DNA from: CAZWSX01 sp964636985
GTDB taxonomy: Bacteria > Planctomycetota > Planctomycetia > Pirellulales > Pirellulaceae
Length of the DNA: 57,215 nt
Assembly: GCA_964636985.1 (NCBI GenBank)
Contig: CAZWSX010000037.1
Location: 1-57,215, forward strand
Direction of reading: 5' to 3'
The translations under genes were made by a program, and so were the position numbers. Of the stretch, positions 9,142 through 18,053 are shown in pieces. Numbering within the stretch: position 1 is the first letter of the stretch; each line of letters opens with the position of its first letter. The notes below the pieces were generated by a model that ran no database searches, had not been told where the DNA came from, and saw nothing but the letters and a program-made list of their open reading frames with translations.

Positions 9142-10158
9142 ATGTCGATCGCAACGCCTGTCGTTCCTGTTCAGGCCAAACCGGCGGCTCCCAGCAAAAT
9201 CCCAGCCGGGGCTCCCAATCCGGCCTTGCTGGCCAAGTTTCAAAGCGAAGTCATCAACAAGATCAACACCCGTGTCATTCCCCTGACGCCAGGCGAACTG
9301 CTGGTTCACACCGTCCGCGGCTTCTACATGGTGGTGCCAGGCTGGAATATCGACGTCGCTCCCGGTATTGTCCGCGACGGCATGATCGAACCGTGGACCA
9401 ACGAAGTCCTCCTGAGCGTCATTCGCGAAGGGGACGGAGTGATTAACGTCGGAGCAAATTTCGGCTACTACGCCTTGCTCGCCGCACAACGAGTCGGCCG
9501 CGGCGGGCAGGTTTACGCTGTCGAAGCAAACCCCGTCGTCTTCCCCTATCTGGTGAAGTCGGCTTACTGGGGTGGCTATCCCGATGTGATCCGGATGTTC
9601 AACGCCGCCGCGGCGTCGCCCGAGTTCCACGGCAAGACGGTCGAGTTTTATTTCGAACCGCAATTTATCGGCGGCGGGGGGATGAATCCGTTCGCCAGCT
9701 GTCAAACCCGTCGGCACGAAGAAAGCTTCTGGTCGTGCGACAACATCGATTCGACGCTCGACGGCAATCGCCAGTTCGCGGCCACAGGCGTCTACAGCAA
9801 GATCACGGCGCACTGCCGCACGGTCGATAGCATGGTGCCGAACGACGCCAAGATCGCAGCGATGCTGATCGATGCCGAAGGCTCGGAATGCTTTGTGATT
9901 TCCGGCGCCAAAGAGACGATCCGCCGCAACCCAAGCATGGCGTTGATTGTGGAGTGGTCGCCGCACGTGCTGCACGACCCCAACCGGCGCGACATGGCCA
10001 ACGCCATGTGGGATTTCCTCCTGAACGAGCGCGGCTACAAGGCCTATCGCATCGCGCCCGAAGGATATCCGGGACTCGGCGCCATGCCGGCCCTTGAACC
10101 TGTGACGCGAGAATCGCTGGCGCAGGTTCCGCACTCCGATATTTTCCTGAAGAAGTAG
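9142..10158 (+). CDS. FkbM-family SAM-dependent methyltransferase (copy 1)
   Basis: The protein has 338 residues. GDGVINVGANFGYYALLAAQ is the SAM-binding motif I of the FkbM family, YAVEANPVVFPYL is motif II, and AAMLIDAEGSECFVISGAKETI matches the conserved D-x-EG segment. FkbM enzymes O-methylate hydroxyls of natural products or glycans, so methylation of a sugar hydroxyl is the likely role here. GGAGAT precedes the ATG. The next gene is a close paralogue, more than half identical by eye across the whole domain, so the pair arose by tandem duplication. The first 50 residues are Ala/Pro-rich and not conserved between copies. The true acceptor is unknown. Confidence 0.88.
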   Translation: MSIATPVVPVQAKPAAPSKIPAGAPNPALLAKFQSEVINKINTRVIPLTPGELLVHTVRGFYMVVPGWNIDVAPGIVRDGMIEPWTNEVLLSVIREGDGVINVGANFGYYALLAAQRVGRGGQVYAVEANPVVFPYLVKSAYWGGYPDVIRMFNAAAASPEFHGKTVEFYFEPQFIGGGGMNPFASCQTRRHEESFWSCDNIDSTLDGNRQFAATGVYSKITAHCRTVDSMVPNDAKIAAMLIDAEGSECFVISGAKETIRRNPSMALIVEWSPHVLHDPNRRDMANAMWDFLLNERGYKAYRIAPEGYPGLGAMPALEPVTRESLAQVPHSDIFLKK

Positions 10159-10263
10159 GGCGATTCTTCGGAACGCGGATTGGATTTGACTTTGACACGG
10201 CTCTAAGAACGCGGACTCATGACGATGGAACGTCACTCGACACGCCTGGAGGGCGCCGAATCG

Positions 10264-11298
10264 ATGCCTGTGAAGAAGCGAGCCTCGTTCTCGCAGCGGG
10301 TATCGAAAGAACTCTCCCGATTGGCCAAACGCGTCGGCGCCTTGCCGGCCCGAGCGGCAACGGTGGTCCGGCAAGTGAAAAACGGCATCGCCACCCGCGC
10401 CAATCCGCGTGTGGTGTCGCTGACTCCCGACGAGTTGTTGGTCCGCACGATCTATGGCTTCCAGATGGTCGTGCCGGGTTGGAACGTCGATGTCGGGATC
10501 GGCATTGTCCGCGCCGGAATCATCGAACCGTGGACGAACGCGGTCGTGCTCGACCTGCTTGGTAAAGGTGATCACTTCATCAACGTGGGCGCGAACTTCG
10601 GCTACTACGCCGCGCTCGCCGCTCAACGCGTCGAACGTTCGGGCAAAGTCTACGCGGTCGAAGCCAATCCGGTCGTCTTCCCGTTCCTCGTAAAGACGGC
10701 GTACTGGTCGGGCTTTCCCGACACCATTCGCATGTTCAACTGCGCCGCGGCTGGACCGGAGATGCACGGTCAGCAAGTCGAGTTCCTGTTCGATCCGCAA
10801 TTCATCGGCGGCGGTTCGATGAGCGCGGGCATCTCGGCGCCGCGTCCGTTGCACGAGTGCTTCTGGTCGAAAGACAACATCCACGAGGCCCTCGGCGCCC
10901 ATCGCGAGTTCATCGCCAAGGGCGTCTTCAGCTCGATCAAGGCCGAGTGCCAGATGCTCGATAGCTTCATTCCGCACGATATCCCGCTCAAGGCGATGCT
11001 CATCGATGCGGAAGGCTCCGAGTGCCACGTGATCGCTGGCGCTAAAGAGACGATTCGCCGCCACCCCAAGATGGCCATCGTTATGGAATGGGCTCCCGCG
11101 AACGCCCATCGCGGCCCCGAGCAAATGGCTGCCGTCGAAGCGATGTGGGACTTCCTGTTGGGGGAAATGGCGTTTCAAGCACACCGAATTTGTCCGGAAG
11201 GTTACCGCGGTGTCGGGACCATGCCGCGACTCGAAGCCGTTTCGCGTGAGGGGCTGAAACATATTCCGCACTCCGACCTGTTACTAAGAAAGTCATGA
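10264..11298 (+). CDS. FkbM-family SAM-dependent methyltransferase (copy 2)
   Basis: The protein has 344 residues. The SAM motif FINVGANFGYYAALAAQRV, then YAVEANPVVFPFL and KAMLIDAEGSECHVIAGAKETI align position by position with copy 1. I prefer ATG 10264 to ATG 10219 because GGAGGG lies 10 bases before it and the resulting protein has nearly the same N-terminal length as copy 1. The N-terminus is basic and helical rather than Ala/Pro-rich. The stop codon overlaps the start of the next gene in an ATGA arrangement, so the two are translationally coupled. Divergence in the region after PQFIGGG suggests the two copies act on different hydroxyls. Confidence 0.88.
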   Translation: MPVKKRASFSQRVSKELSRLAKRVGALPARAATVVRQVKNGIATRANPRVVSLTPDELLVRTIYGFQMVVPGWNVDVGIGIVRAGIIEPWTNAVVLDLLGKGDHFINVGANFGYYAALAAQRVERSGKVYAVEANPVVFPFLVKTAYWSGFPDTIRMFNCAAAGPEMHGQQVEFLFDPQFIGGGSMSAGISAPRPLHECFWSKDNIHEALGAHREFIAKGVFSSIKAECQMLDSFIPHDIPLKAMLIDAEGSECHVIAGAKETIRRHPKMAIVMEWAPANAHRGPEQMAAVEAMWDFLLGEMAFQAHRICPEGYRGVGTMPRLEAVSREGLKHIPHSDLLLRKS

Positions 11299-13019
11299 AC
11301 ATGGAAAACCCATCTCATGCCGGCGAGTCGCTGCCAGCTTTCTCGACCGACCCCTCCGATCACGCTCGATGGAGTTCTTCGCAGAACCTATCGCGAACTT
11401 GGGACGAGCGGGCAAAAATGGCCGCCGAGTGGATCCCCGCCAAATCGGTCGTGGCCGATATCGGCTGCGGCAACATGGCGGTCGAGCGATTCCTGACGCT
11501 TTGCGAGTACATCCCCGTCGACCTTTACGTTCGCGACGCGCGCACCACCGTCGTCAATTTGAATACCGAATTGTTGCCAGAGTTCCTGATCGACAAAGTC
11601 GACCATGCGACACTGCTGGGAGTTCTGGAATACTTGACCGAACCGCAGAAGCTCCTCAGGCAATTATCCAACGAGGGTGTGACCGTAGTCTGCACCTATC
11701 AACTAGCCAACTTCACCGACTACGACGAGCGTCACCGCAACGGCTGGTTCAACCACTACCGCGGCAGCGAGATGGTGAGCTTGTTCACGCAATGCGGATT
11801 CACCGTCGCCAAGTCGCGATGTGTCGATACGCAAGGGATGTACCTGCTGGTTCCCGACCGGCCGAAGTTCAAAGCGCACACGCCGACGGTAGCTAACAAA
11901 ACGGGCAAACCCAAGCTGGTTCTGTCGGGCTTCTTCGGTCGCGGCAATGCCGGTGACGAGGCCATCTTGCAGGTGCAGTACGAGAAACTGTCGCCCCACT
12001 TCGACATCATCATCAGCACCGACGAGCGCGGCGCTTACGACGGCTTTTGGAACTGGTTTCCCTACAACCAGTGCAAACTGATTCACCACGCCGAGACCTC
12101 GATCTTCGCCCAAGAGGACATCGTCGGGCTGCACGTCGGCGGCGGCGACTTGCCGCTAGGCTTCAATGGCGCGCAGATGCTCTCGGCGCTGTCGCACGGG
12201 AAACTGGTGCTTGCCACGGGAGTCGACGGCAAATGGGTGAGCGCCAAGGGTGGCGACAACCATCCCGATTTCCTCCCCAACATGCTGGAACTGGCGCCAC
12301 CGGCGTTGCGATCCAAGTCGGCCTACGAACGTGCCCAAGCGATTTCGGACAAGGCGACGTGGGGAGCCGACTGGGCGCTGGATTTGCAAATCGACAGCGA
12401 CCCCAATACGCCTCGCGACCTGGTGTTGCTCACATTCCGCGAATTTCCTCTCGAGCGGATCAATCAAGAGACGTACGAGCAGACCCAGCAACTCGTATCG
12501 GCGATCGAAAAGCGGGGCTGGGACGTGGCCCTCTTTCCGTTCTGCCCTGAGGACGAACGCTTCCTCAACAACCTGGCGCCAACGTTCGGCTTGCCGCGAG
12601 AAGTCCATTGGTGGAACCCTCGCCGCATGAAGCAACTGGTGAAGCAGGCCCGCTTAATGGTATCGGTCGGCCGGTTCCATCCCCTTGTTTTCGCGGCCAG
12701 CGTGGGCACGCCGTGCCTCTTCTCCGATTGGGGCGTGGAATCATCGCACGCCGCGATTGGCAGCAAAACCGATAAGGCCGCCGCCCTTTGCGAGGAAGTG
12801 GGTGCAGCCTACTTCCCCAAGGTTCGCGAACTGACCGAGTATCTCGAACGAGGCGAGCCATTCCCTTCGGCTTCGTGCTTTAGCGACGCCTATCACCAAC
12901 GTTTCCAAACGATGGTGGCCTCGGTGATTGAACAATTTCGCAATGCCGCTCCCAAAACAAGCTCGTCGAAGGAACGCAAGTCATTTTCCCTGTGGAACCT
13001 AGGAAGGCGAACGGCCTAG
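11295..13019 (+). CDS. Methyltransferase-like / polysaccharide pyruvyl transferase fusion
   Basis: The protein has 574 residues in two parts. Residues about 40-195 look like a class I methyltransferase (VVADIGCGNMAVERFL, ATLLGVLEYL, then a YRGSEMVSLFTQCGF segment usual near the end of such domains). Residues about 207-510 match polysaccharide pyruvyl transferases: LVLSGFFGRGNAGDEAILQ is their hallmark N-terminal loop and VGRFHPLVFAASVGTPCLF their C-terminal one. Pyruvyl transferases add a pyruvate ketal from PEP to sugars, giving acidic surface glycans. The fusion could place two modifications on one glycan. ATG 11295 overlaps the previous stop codon; an in-frame ATG at 11301 is also possible. 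The acceptor is unknown. Confidence 0.82.
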   Translation: MNMENPSHAGESLPAFSTDPSDHARWSSSQNLSRTWDERAKMAAEWIPAKSVVADIGCGNMAVERFLTLCEYIPVDLYVRDARTTVVNLNTELLPEFLIDKVDHATLLGVLEYLTEPQKLLRQLSNEGVTVVCTYQLANFTDYDERHRNGWFNHYRGSEMVSLFTQCGFTVAKSRCVDTQGMYLLVPDRPKFKAHTPTVANKTGKPKLVLSGFFGRGNAGDEAILQVQYEKLSPHFDIIISTDERGAYDGFWNWFPYNQCKLIHHAETSIFAQEDIVGLHVGGGDLPLGFNGAQMLSALSHGKLVLATGVDGKWVSAKGGDNHPDFLPNMLELAPPALRSKSAYERAQAISDKATWGADWALDLQIDSDPNTPRDLVLLTFREFPLERINQETYEQTQQLVSAIEKRGWDVALFPFCPEDERFLNNLAPTFGLPREVHWWNPRRMKQLVKQARLMVSVGRFHPLVFAASVGTPCLFSDWGVESSHAAIGSKTDKAAALCEEVGAAYFPKVRELTEYLERGEPFPSASCFSDAYHQRFQTMVASVIEQFRNAAPKTSSSKERKSFSLWNLGRRTA

Positions 13020-13081
13020 GAACCGCACCCTTTACCTCGCCATAACCATTGGGGCAACGATCCGACGCGAAAGCACGAACC

Positions 13082-14518
13082 ATGCAATTCGGTGACAACG
13101 GCTACGACCACATCTACCACCTTCACAACATGAAGTGCGCGGGAACCACGATCAACCGGTTCCTGGACCTTCAGGTTCCCCATCACTTGTGCCAGCAGCC
13201 GATCACTGCGGGGACGCAAAGTACCCTCGGCGATGAGCCATCGCGTCGCAAAGGTCGAACGCAGGACAACTTGGTCAAGCAAGACAACTGCTTCCGCCAC
13301 TACTTCGATTACTTTGCCGTCCTGCACGATCACTTCGTCATGACCCCCTTCGCCAAAGGGAAGACGTTCGTCTTTACGGTCCTTCGCAATCCAAGGTCGC
13401 GTCTGGTCTCGTACGTCAGTTTCTGCCGCCAGATGGCCAGCCTATTCGCCGAGCAAAACGTCCTCCCGAACAATCTGCACTATCGCGATGCACCCGATTG
13501 TTCACTGGCCGGGTTCCTCATGTTGCACCGGAGCCACCCGGCGATCGACAACTACCTGGTCCGATCGATCGCTTCGCTGACCATCCGCGATGCTTTGGCC
13601 GCCGGACCTGACGCGAGCCTGTTCTTAAGCTACGCGGTACGTAATCTGGCGCATCACATCGATTGCTTGCTACTGCAAGAGTCACTCGACGAAGGCATCG
13701 AGCGAGTTTGCGAGCTTTTGGGTCTTTGCCCGCAAGAGACTGTCGGCGCGTTGAACACGACGAAAAGCCGTGCTGACAAAAAGATTTCGCCCGCCGCGCA
13801 GGAAATCATCGATTCCTGCACGCGATACGATCAAATCCTGTTCGACTATGCAGTCGAACTGGTGGAGCACGCGGTTCGCGATCGCAAGCGGTACACGCGC
13901 GAGGCCTTCGAAAGGAAATTCGTCAGCCAGCGAATTGCCTCGCTCACGCCTAAATACGAACAAGGCGGGATGTTCTACGACTTGGACGGGCCCCTGATTG
14001 GCTACGGCTTTTGGGGACGCGATGCTGGAGGAACGCCTCACACCAGCACCTGGTCGGGTCCCAACGCCGCGTGCGGGCTTTACCTGCCCGTGCCGCGAGG
14101 AGAGCGGGTCCGCATCACACTGGAAGTCGGCGGCTTTGCCGGTCCCGAAATTACCGGCTTCTCCAAGATCGAGGTCGACGATCGTCCGCGGCAGTTCAAC
14201 CATCGCGTGGTCGACAACGTTCACCTGATCGAGATCGATCACATCCCCGTACGCGATTTCGCCCACGTTCGACTGGAACTTCCTCAGTTGGTAACGTTGG
14301 GAAGCGGCGATGCTGCTCGCCCGTGTGGATTTTTGCTGCGTCGCTATGGCTGGGTTCCGCGAGATTTCGCCGTCACGCCCGCTGCCAATATTAACGAGCG
14401 GATCGCCACGACAAGATTGACCGATCCCGCCGGCCTCCCGCCAATCGACCTAACCTCCCTAAGCTCGCTAACAGCCGGCTGGCACGAACCGGCATCAGCA
14501 ACAGTCAATGCACATTGA
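13082..14518 (+). CDS. Sulfotransferase-family protein with extra C-terminal domain
   Basis: The protein has 478 residues. HLHNMKCAGTTINRFL near the N-terminus fits the 5'-phosphosulfate loop of PAPS-dependent sulfotransferases, in the KxxGTT form seen in carbohydrate sulfotransferases. FVFTVLRNPRSRLVSYV is the 3'-phosphate site with its Arg and Ser. Residues about 1-290 form this domain. Residues about 300-478 are beta-rich and may bind carbohydrate (PVPRGERVRITLEVGGF), but I do not recognise the family. The probable role is sulfation of the exported glycan, which fits the marine habit of many relatives. Start is ATG 13082; an in-frame TTG at 13049 is less likely. Confidence 0.75.
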   Translation: MQFGDNGYDHIYHLHNMKCAGTTINRFLDLQVPHHLCQQPITAGTQSTLGDEPSRRKGRTQDNLVKQDNCFRHYFDYFAVLHDHFVMTPFAKGKTFVFTVLRNPRSRLVSYVSFCRQMASLFAEQNVLPNNLHYRDAPDCSLAGFLMLHRSHPAIDNYLVRSIASLTIRDALAAGPDASLFLSYAVRNLAHHIDCLLLQESLDEGIERVCELLGLCPQETVGALNTTKSRADKKISPAAQEIIDSCTRYDQILFDYAVELVEHAVRDRKRYTREAFERKFVSQRIASLTPKYEQGGMFYDLDGPLIGYGFWGRDAGGTPHTSTWSGPNAACGLYLPVPRGERVRITLEVGGFAGPEITGFSKIEVDDRPRQFNHRVVDNVHLIEIDHIPVRDFAHVRLELPQLVTLGSGDAARPCGFLLRRYGWVPRDFAVTPAANINERIATTRLTDPAGLPPIDLTSLSSLTAGWHEPASATVNAH

Positions 14519-14526
14519 CCCAACAA

Positions 14527-14556
14527 AGTGGTGCGACTCTCCCGAGTCGCACTAGG
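14527..14556. repeat. Dispersed hairpin repeat family A, copy 1
   Basis: Perfect 9-bp arms GTGCGACTC and GAGTCGCAC enclose a TCCC loop (14531-14552). The same 30-base unit occurs inverted at 47994-48023 with one base difference, in the loop. It lies directly after the sulfotransferase gene. The shape suits a REP-like element or a transcript 3' end. The rest of the gap to 14752 shows no gene. Confidence 0.8.
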
Positions 14557-14752
14557 TTCGGCTAAGCAGCCACGAAAACGCTGCGATTTCATTCGCTGCT
14601 GCGCGTCACCGGGACCGCGTAGGAGAGCGTCCCTACTCCAAAGGTGGGCTTGCTCGAAATCTTGAGCGGAAACTAACATCCCGGCAACTTAATCGCGCTG
14701 AAAACCGCGCTGAACTCGCAACGACGAGACGTGCAAGGAGGCACCGCGTCGC

Positions 14753-15892
14753 ATGGATCGCTTTGTCATCGACGTCGAACGGCTAAAAGCCCCTTACAGT
14801 GGCTTGGGGCAATTTTGTCGCGATTTGGCCACGGCCATCATTGATCGCGCGCCCGACCACTTCTTCGAGCCCATCCTGCTCGTGCCGCCGGAACTCAAGC
14901 CGCAGTGGAGCAATAGCGCCAAGTGCATCACCACGGCGTGGTGGCGCCGCGGTGCCACCAATCAACTCGTATCTCTCCTGCCCGCGTGGGCAAAAAAATG
15001 GTCGGTTGGCAAGAGCTTCTCGCGCCCCGCGATGTGGCACGCCAGCCACCACCAAAGCCGCTACAACCCGCCAGCGGGCACGATTCCCGTTGTCACCACG
15101 ATTCACGATCTTAAATTCCTGCACATGGGAAATCGTTTCGCCAATGCCCGCAAATTGCGAAACGTGCAGCGAGTGATCGATCGATCGTCGGCAGTCGTCA
15201 CCATTTCGCACGCCGTGCGAATGGATATCGAACGCCATCTGAACCTTCGCGGAAAACCGCTCCGCGTGATTTACAACGCGCCGTATCCCACCGAGGGAAT
15301 TCCGGTCATCGCTCCGGCACGCGCTGTCGAGTCTCCTTTTCTGTTCTCGATTGGCTACTTTGAACCCAAGAAGAACTTCGAATCGCTCGTGAACATGATG
15401 GAGCATTTGCCCGATCTCCACCTGCTGATTGCCGGAGATGATTCGACGCCCTACGGTCGCCGCATTCATCAGCACGTCGAGAACTCGCGATTTAAGAATC
15501 GCATTCGCTTGCTCGGAACCGTGACCGATGCCGAGCGGCAGTGGCTGTATCAAAACTGCCAGGCATTCGTTTTTCCATCGCTGGCCGAAGGCTTCGGGCT
15601 TCCCGTCCTCGAAGCCATGAACGCAGGCAAGCCGACGATATTGGCGCATCGAACCAGCTTGCCCGAAGTGGGCGGTTCGCTCGCAGGCTATTGGAAAGAT
15701 TTTGAACCCGAATCGATGGCCAAGGCGGTTCGGGAAGCCCTCCAAAAAGTGGAACTCGATCCGACACTCGCAAGCGATTTCCGCGCCTGGGCCGGGCGAT
15801 TCTCGTGGACCACCACCGCGGACAAGTATTTGGAAGTCTATCGACTAGTACTCGACATGCAGTCGGCGACAGGTAGACGAAGGGCAGCGTAG
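14753..15892 (+). CDS. GT4/GT1-type glycosyltransferase
   Basis: The protein has 379 residues with a GT-B layout. The N-terminal half starts FVIDVERLKAPYSGLGQFCR, and contains TIHDLKFLHMG and VVTISHAVRMDIERHL, a pattern common in mannosyl- and rhamnosyl-type GT4 enzymes. The C-terminal half has PFLFSIGYFEPKKNFESLV, then AFVFPSLAEGFGLPVLEAM, which carries the EX7E donor-binding motif (E in AEGFG and in LEAM). AAGGAGG precedes the ATG. It should add a sugar to the cluster's glycan on the cytoplasmic face. The 3' neighbour is the ABC exporter 39 bases downstream, probably in the same transcript. Confidence 0.88.
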   Translation: MDRFVIDVERLKAPYSGLGQFCRDLATAIIDRAPDHFFEPILLVPPELKPQWSNSAKCITTAWWRRGATNQLVSLLPAWAKKWSVGKSFSRPAMWHASHHQSRYNPPAGTIPVVTTIHDLKFLHMGNRFANARKLRNVQRVIDRSSAVVTISHAVRMDIERHLNLRGKPLRVIYNAPYPTEGIPVIAPARAVESPFLFSIGYFEPKKNFESLVNMMEHLPDLHLLIAGDDSTPYGRRIHQHVENSRFKNRIRLLGTVTDAERQWLYQNCQAFVFPSLAEGFGLPVLEAMNAGKPTILAHRTSLPEVGGSLAGYWKDFEPESMAKAVREALQKVELDPTLASDFRAWAGRFSWTTTADKYLEVYRLVLDMQSATGRRRAA

Positions 15893-15931
15893 CACGTCGA
15901 GCGAATTCAACAGTCACTGAGCAATCTCTCC

Positions 15932-17875
15932 ATGAAGTCGTTTCTCCGAGCCGCCAAAGATGCGCTTCGCTATTGGCCCTTGCTGATCGTCTCGTTCTTG
16001 TGCTCGGCCGGCGTGGCCAGCATGTGGGGCGCCAACATCGCCGCGCTCTCGCCACTGATCGACGTCACGATCCATGGAAAATCGTTCCCGGAGTGGAACC
16101 GCATCGAACACGATCGAATGCTCGTGGAACTGGCAGCGCACGAAAAAGGCCTGGAGCAAATCGAGGCTAACCTGAAACTTCCAGATGCCAAGGTGGACGA
16201 ACTCGAGAAGGAAGCCAACAAGCTTCGAGGGCAGATTGGTTTTGACAAAAAGGCCATCGAGTCAAACACGTGGATGCAACCACTCCTGGATAAGTACGCC
16301 CCCAGCACGCCCTTTAGTACTGTGATCTGGATCGTCGCAATGTTGCTGGCGAGCAATCTGCTCAAGCAAGTGTTGCTGATGGCTAACACGTCCGTCATCG
16401 GCTATGTATCCACCTCGATTGCGCGCGACATTCGGACGCGGCTCTTCGACAAAGCCCTGCGGTTCGATCGTGTTTGCTTCAGCAGCGTGGGAACTGGCGG
16501 ATTTGCCGCCACGATCACCAACACAGCCGAAATGCTCGGCCAGGGAATCCTCAACTTCTACGGCGGGGCCATTACCGAGCCACTTAAAATCGGCGTCTGC
16601 TTGTGCGGCGCACTCTTCATCTCGTGGCGTCTGACGCTCGCTTCGTTCCTCGTTGTGCCGCTCGTGATGGTGCTCGTGGTCCGCTTGAACAAGCTCATCA
16701 GGCAAACGGCGCGCGTCACGCTCGATCGTTCGATGGGTTTCCAGCACATCATCCTCGAAAGCCTGGGAAATCTGATGACGATCCAGGCCAACACGATGGA
16801 AGACTATGAATCGAACCGCTTCTGCGAGGCGACTCGTCAACTGCGGCGAAATTCGATCAAAGCCGTCATCTTGCATTCGCTCACGGGACCAGTCACCGAA
16901 CTGCTCGGAATCGGAATGATTTGCGTGGGGATCCTCGTCGGCTCGTACCTTGTTCTCGAGCAGCGCACCGATCTGTTTGGGATTCGCATGACGGGTCGGC
17001 CCATGGACGCTTCAGAATTGATGCTGTTCTTTGCGGCCTTGGTCAGCATGAACGACCCGATTCGCAAACTCTCGACCGTTATCACGGCGATCAATACCGG
17101 GTCGGTCGCGGCCAAAGCGTTGTTCGACATGCTCGACCTCCCGCCGCGAATTGCGGACCCAGCCAAGCCTCGTTCGCCCGCCCGCTCATTCAAAGAAATC
17201 TCGTTCGACAACATCACGTTCTGGTACCACCAGGGGGAACCGATCCTCCAAAACGTCCACATCAAGATTCCCGCTGGCCGGCGCGTGGCGATCATCGGTC
17301 CCAATGGCGGCGGCAAAAGCACGCTGATCAATTTGCTATGCCGCTTCTACGATCCAGTCCACGGGAAAGTGCGAATCGACGACGTTCCCATCAAAGAAAT
17401 GACGCTCAAAGACCTGCGGTCGCGGATTGCGCTGGTCACGCAGCACACGGAACTGTTCAACGAATCGGTGATGTACAACATCCGCTACGGATGCTGGGAC
17501 GCAACCGATGAAGAAGTGATCGAGGCCGCCAAAAAGGCCTACGCGCACGAGTTCATCACCGGCTTCACCAGCGGCTACAAGACGCTGGTCGGCGCCAACG
17601 GACAACGCCTTTCAGGGGGTCAACGCCAACGGATCGCTTTGGCGCGGGCCCTCCTCCGAAAGGCGGAGATCTTGATCCTGGACGAGGCGACCAGCCAAAT
17701 CGACATGGCCAGCGAGAAGCTGATCCACGATTCACTGCACAACCTCGGCCGCGAACGGACGTTGCTGATGGTGACTCACCGCCCCAGCACGCTGGCCCTC
17801 GCCGACGACATCATCGAGGTCGACCGGGGGAATATCACGATGCGGTCCAAGCAAGCGTCTCACGCCGCAGCGTAG
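15932..17875 (+). CDS. MsbA-like ABC exporter (fused permease-ATPase) with coiled-coil insert
   Basis: The protein has 647 residues. The N-terminal half is an ABC_membrane domain with about six helices; the C-terminal ATPase has Walker A GPNGGGKST (about 456-464), signature LSGGQRQRIALARAL, Walker B ILILDEATSQID and switch histidine VTHR. The half-transporter should work as a dimer and flip a lipid-linked glycan or lipid. A charged helical stretch at about residues 50-105 (DELEKEANKLRGQIGFDK and neighbours) enlarges the first external loop, which is very short in MsbA. It is the last gene of the glycan cluster, followed by a hairpin at 17926. Substrate is inferred from the neighbours only. 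Confidence 0.9.
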   Translation: MKSFLRAAKDALRYWPLLIVSFLCSAGVASMWGANIAALSPLIDVTIHGKSFPEWNRIEHDRMLVELAAHEKGLEQIEANLKLPDAKVDELEKEANKLRGQIGFDKKAIESNTWMQPLLDKYAPSTPFSTVIWIVAMLLASNLLKQVLLMANTSVIGYVSTSIARDIRTRLFDKALRFDRVCFSSVGTGGFAATITNTAEMLGQGILNFYGGAITEPLKIGVCLCGALFISWRLTLASFLVVPLVMVLVVRLNKLIRQTARVTLDRSMGFQHIILESLGNLMTIQANTMEDYESNRFCEATRQLRRNSIKAVILHSLTGPVTELLGIGMICVGILVGSYLVLEQRTDLFGIRMTGRPMDASELMLFFAALVSMNDPIRKLSTVITAINTGSVAAKALFDMLDLPPRIADPAKPRSPARSFKEISFDNITFWYHQGEPILQNVHIKIPAGRRVAIIGPNGGGKSTLINLLCRFYDPVHGKVRIDDVPIKEMTLKDLRSRIALVTQHTELFNESVMYNIRYGCWDATDEEVIEAAKKAYAHEFITGFTSGYKTLVGANGQRLSGGQRQRIALARALLRKAEILILDEATSQIDMASEKLIHDSLHNLGRERTLLMVTHRPSTLALADDIIEVDRGNITMRSKQASHAAA

Positions 17876-17925
17876 GCTCGCGGCCCGCTTCTTCATCGAC
17901 ACGCACCAATGCGTTGGGGCAACCG

Positions 17926-17950
17926 AAGCCAACTTTTATGAAGTTGGCTT
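17926..17950 (+). terminator. Terminator-like hairpin after the glycan cluster
   Basis: Perfect 10-bp arms AAGCCAACTT and AAGTTGGCTT enclose a TTATG loop, 51 bases after the exporter stop. Only a short T-containing tail (TGTCT) follows, so termination strength is uncertain. Confidence 0.55.
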
Positions 17951-18053
17951 TGTCTAGGTAATTCGCGAACGCTTAGGGAGAACTTTCTCTCCGAGCCGGT
18001 GTTGAGAGTGCGACTTATCGTCCATCTCTCAATCTTTTTTGCGACAACTTGTC

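Noticed and set aside
9076..11271. Very long antisense open frame (731 codons) across the two FkbM genes
   Set aside because: It mirrors GC-rich codon structure of the strong plus-strand genes, is His/Arg/Asp-rich, and shows no recognisable domain, ribosome site or signal.
14527..14556. Insertion sequence or transposon end
   Set aside because: No transposase, no longer terminal repeats and no target duplication are seen; it is better described as a short dispersed hairpin.
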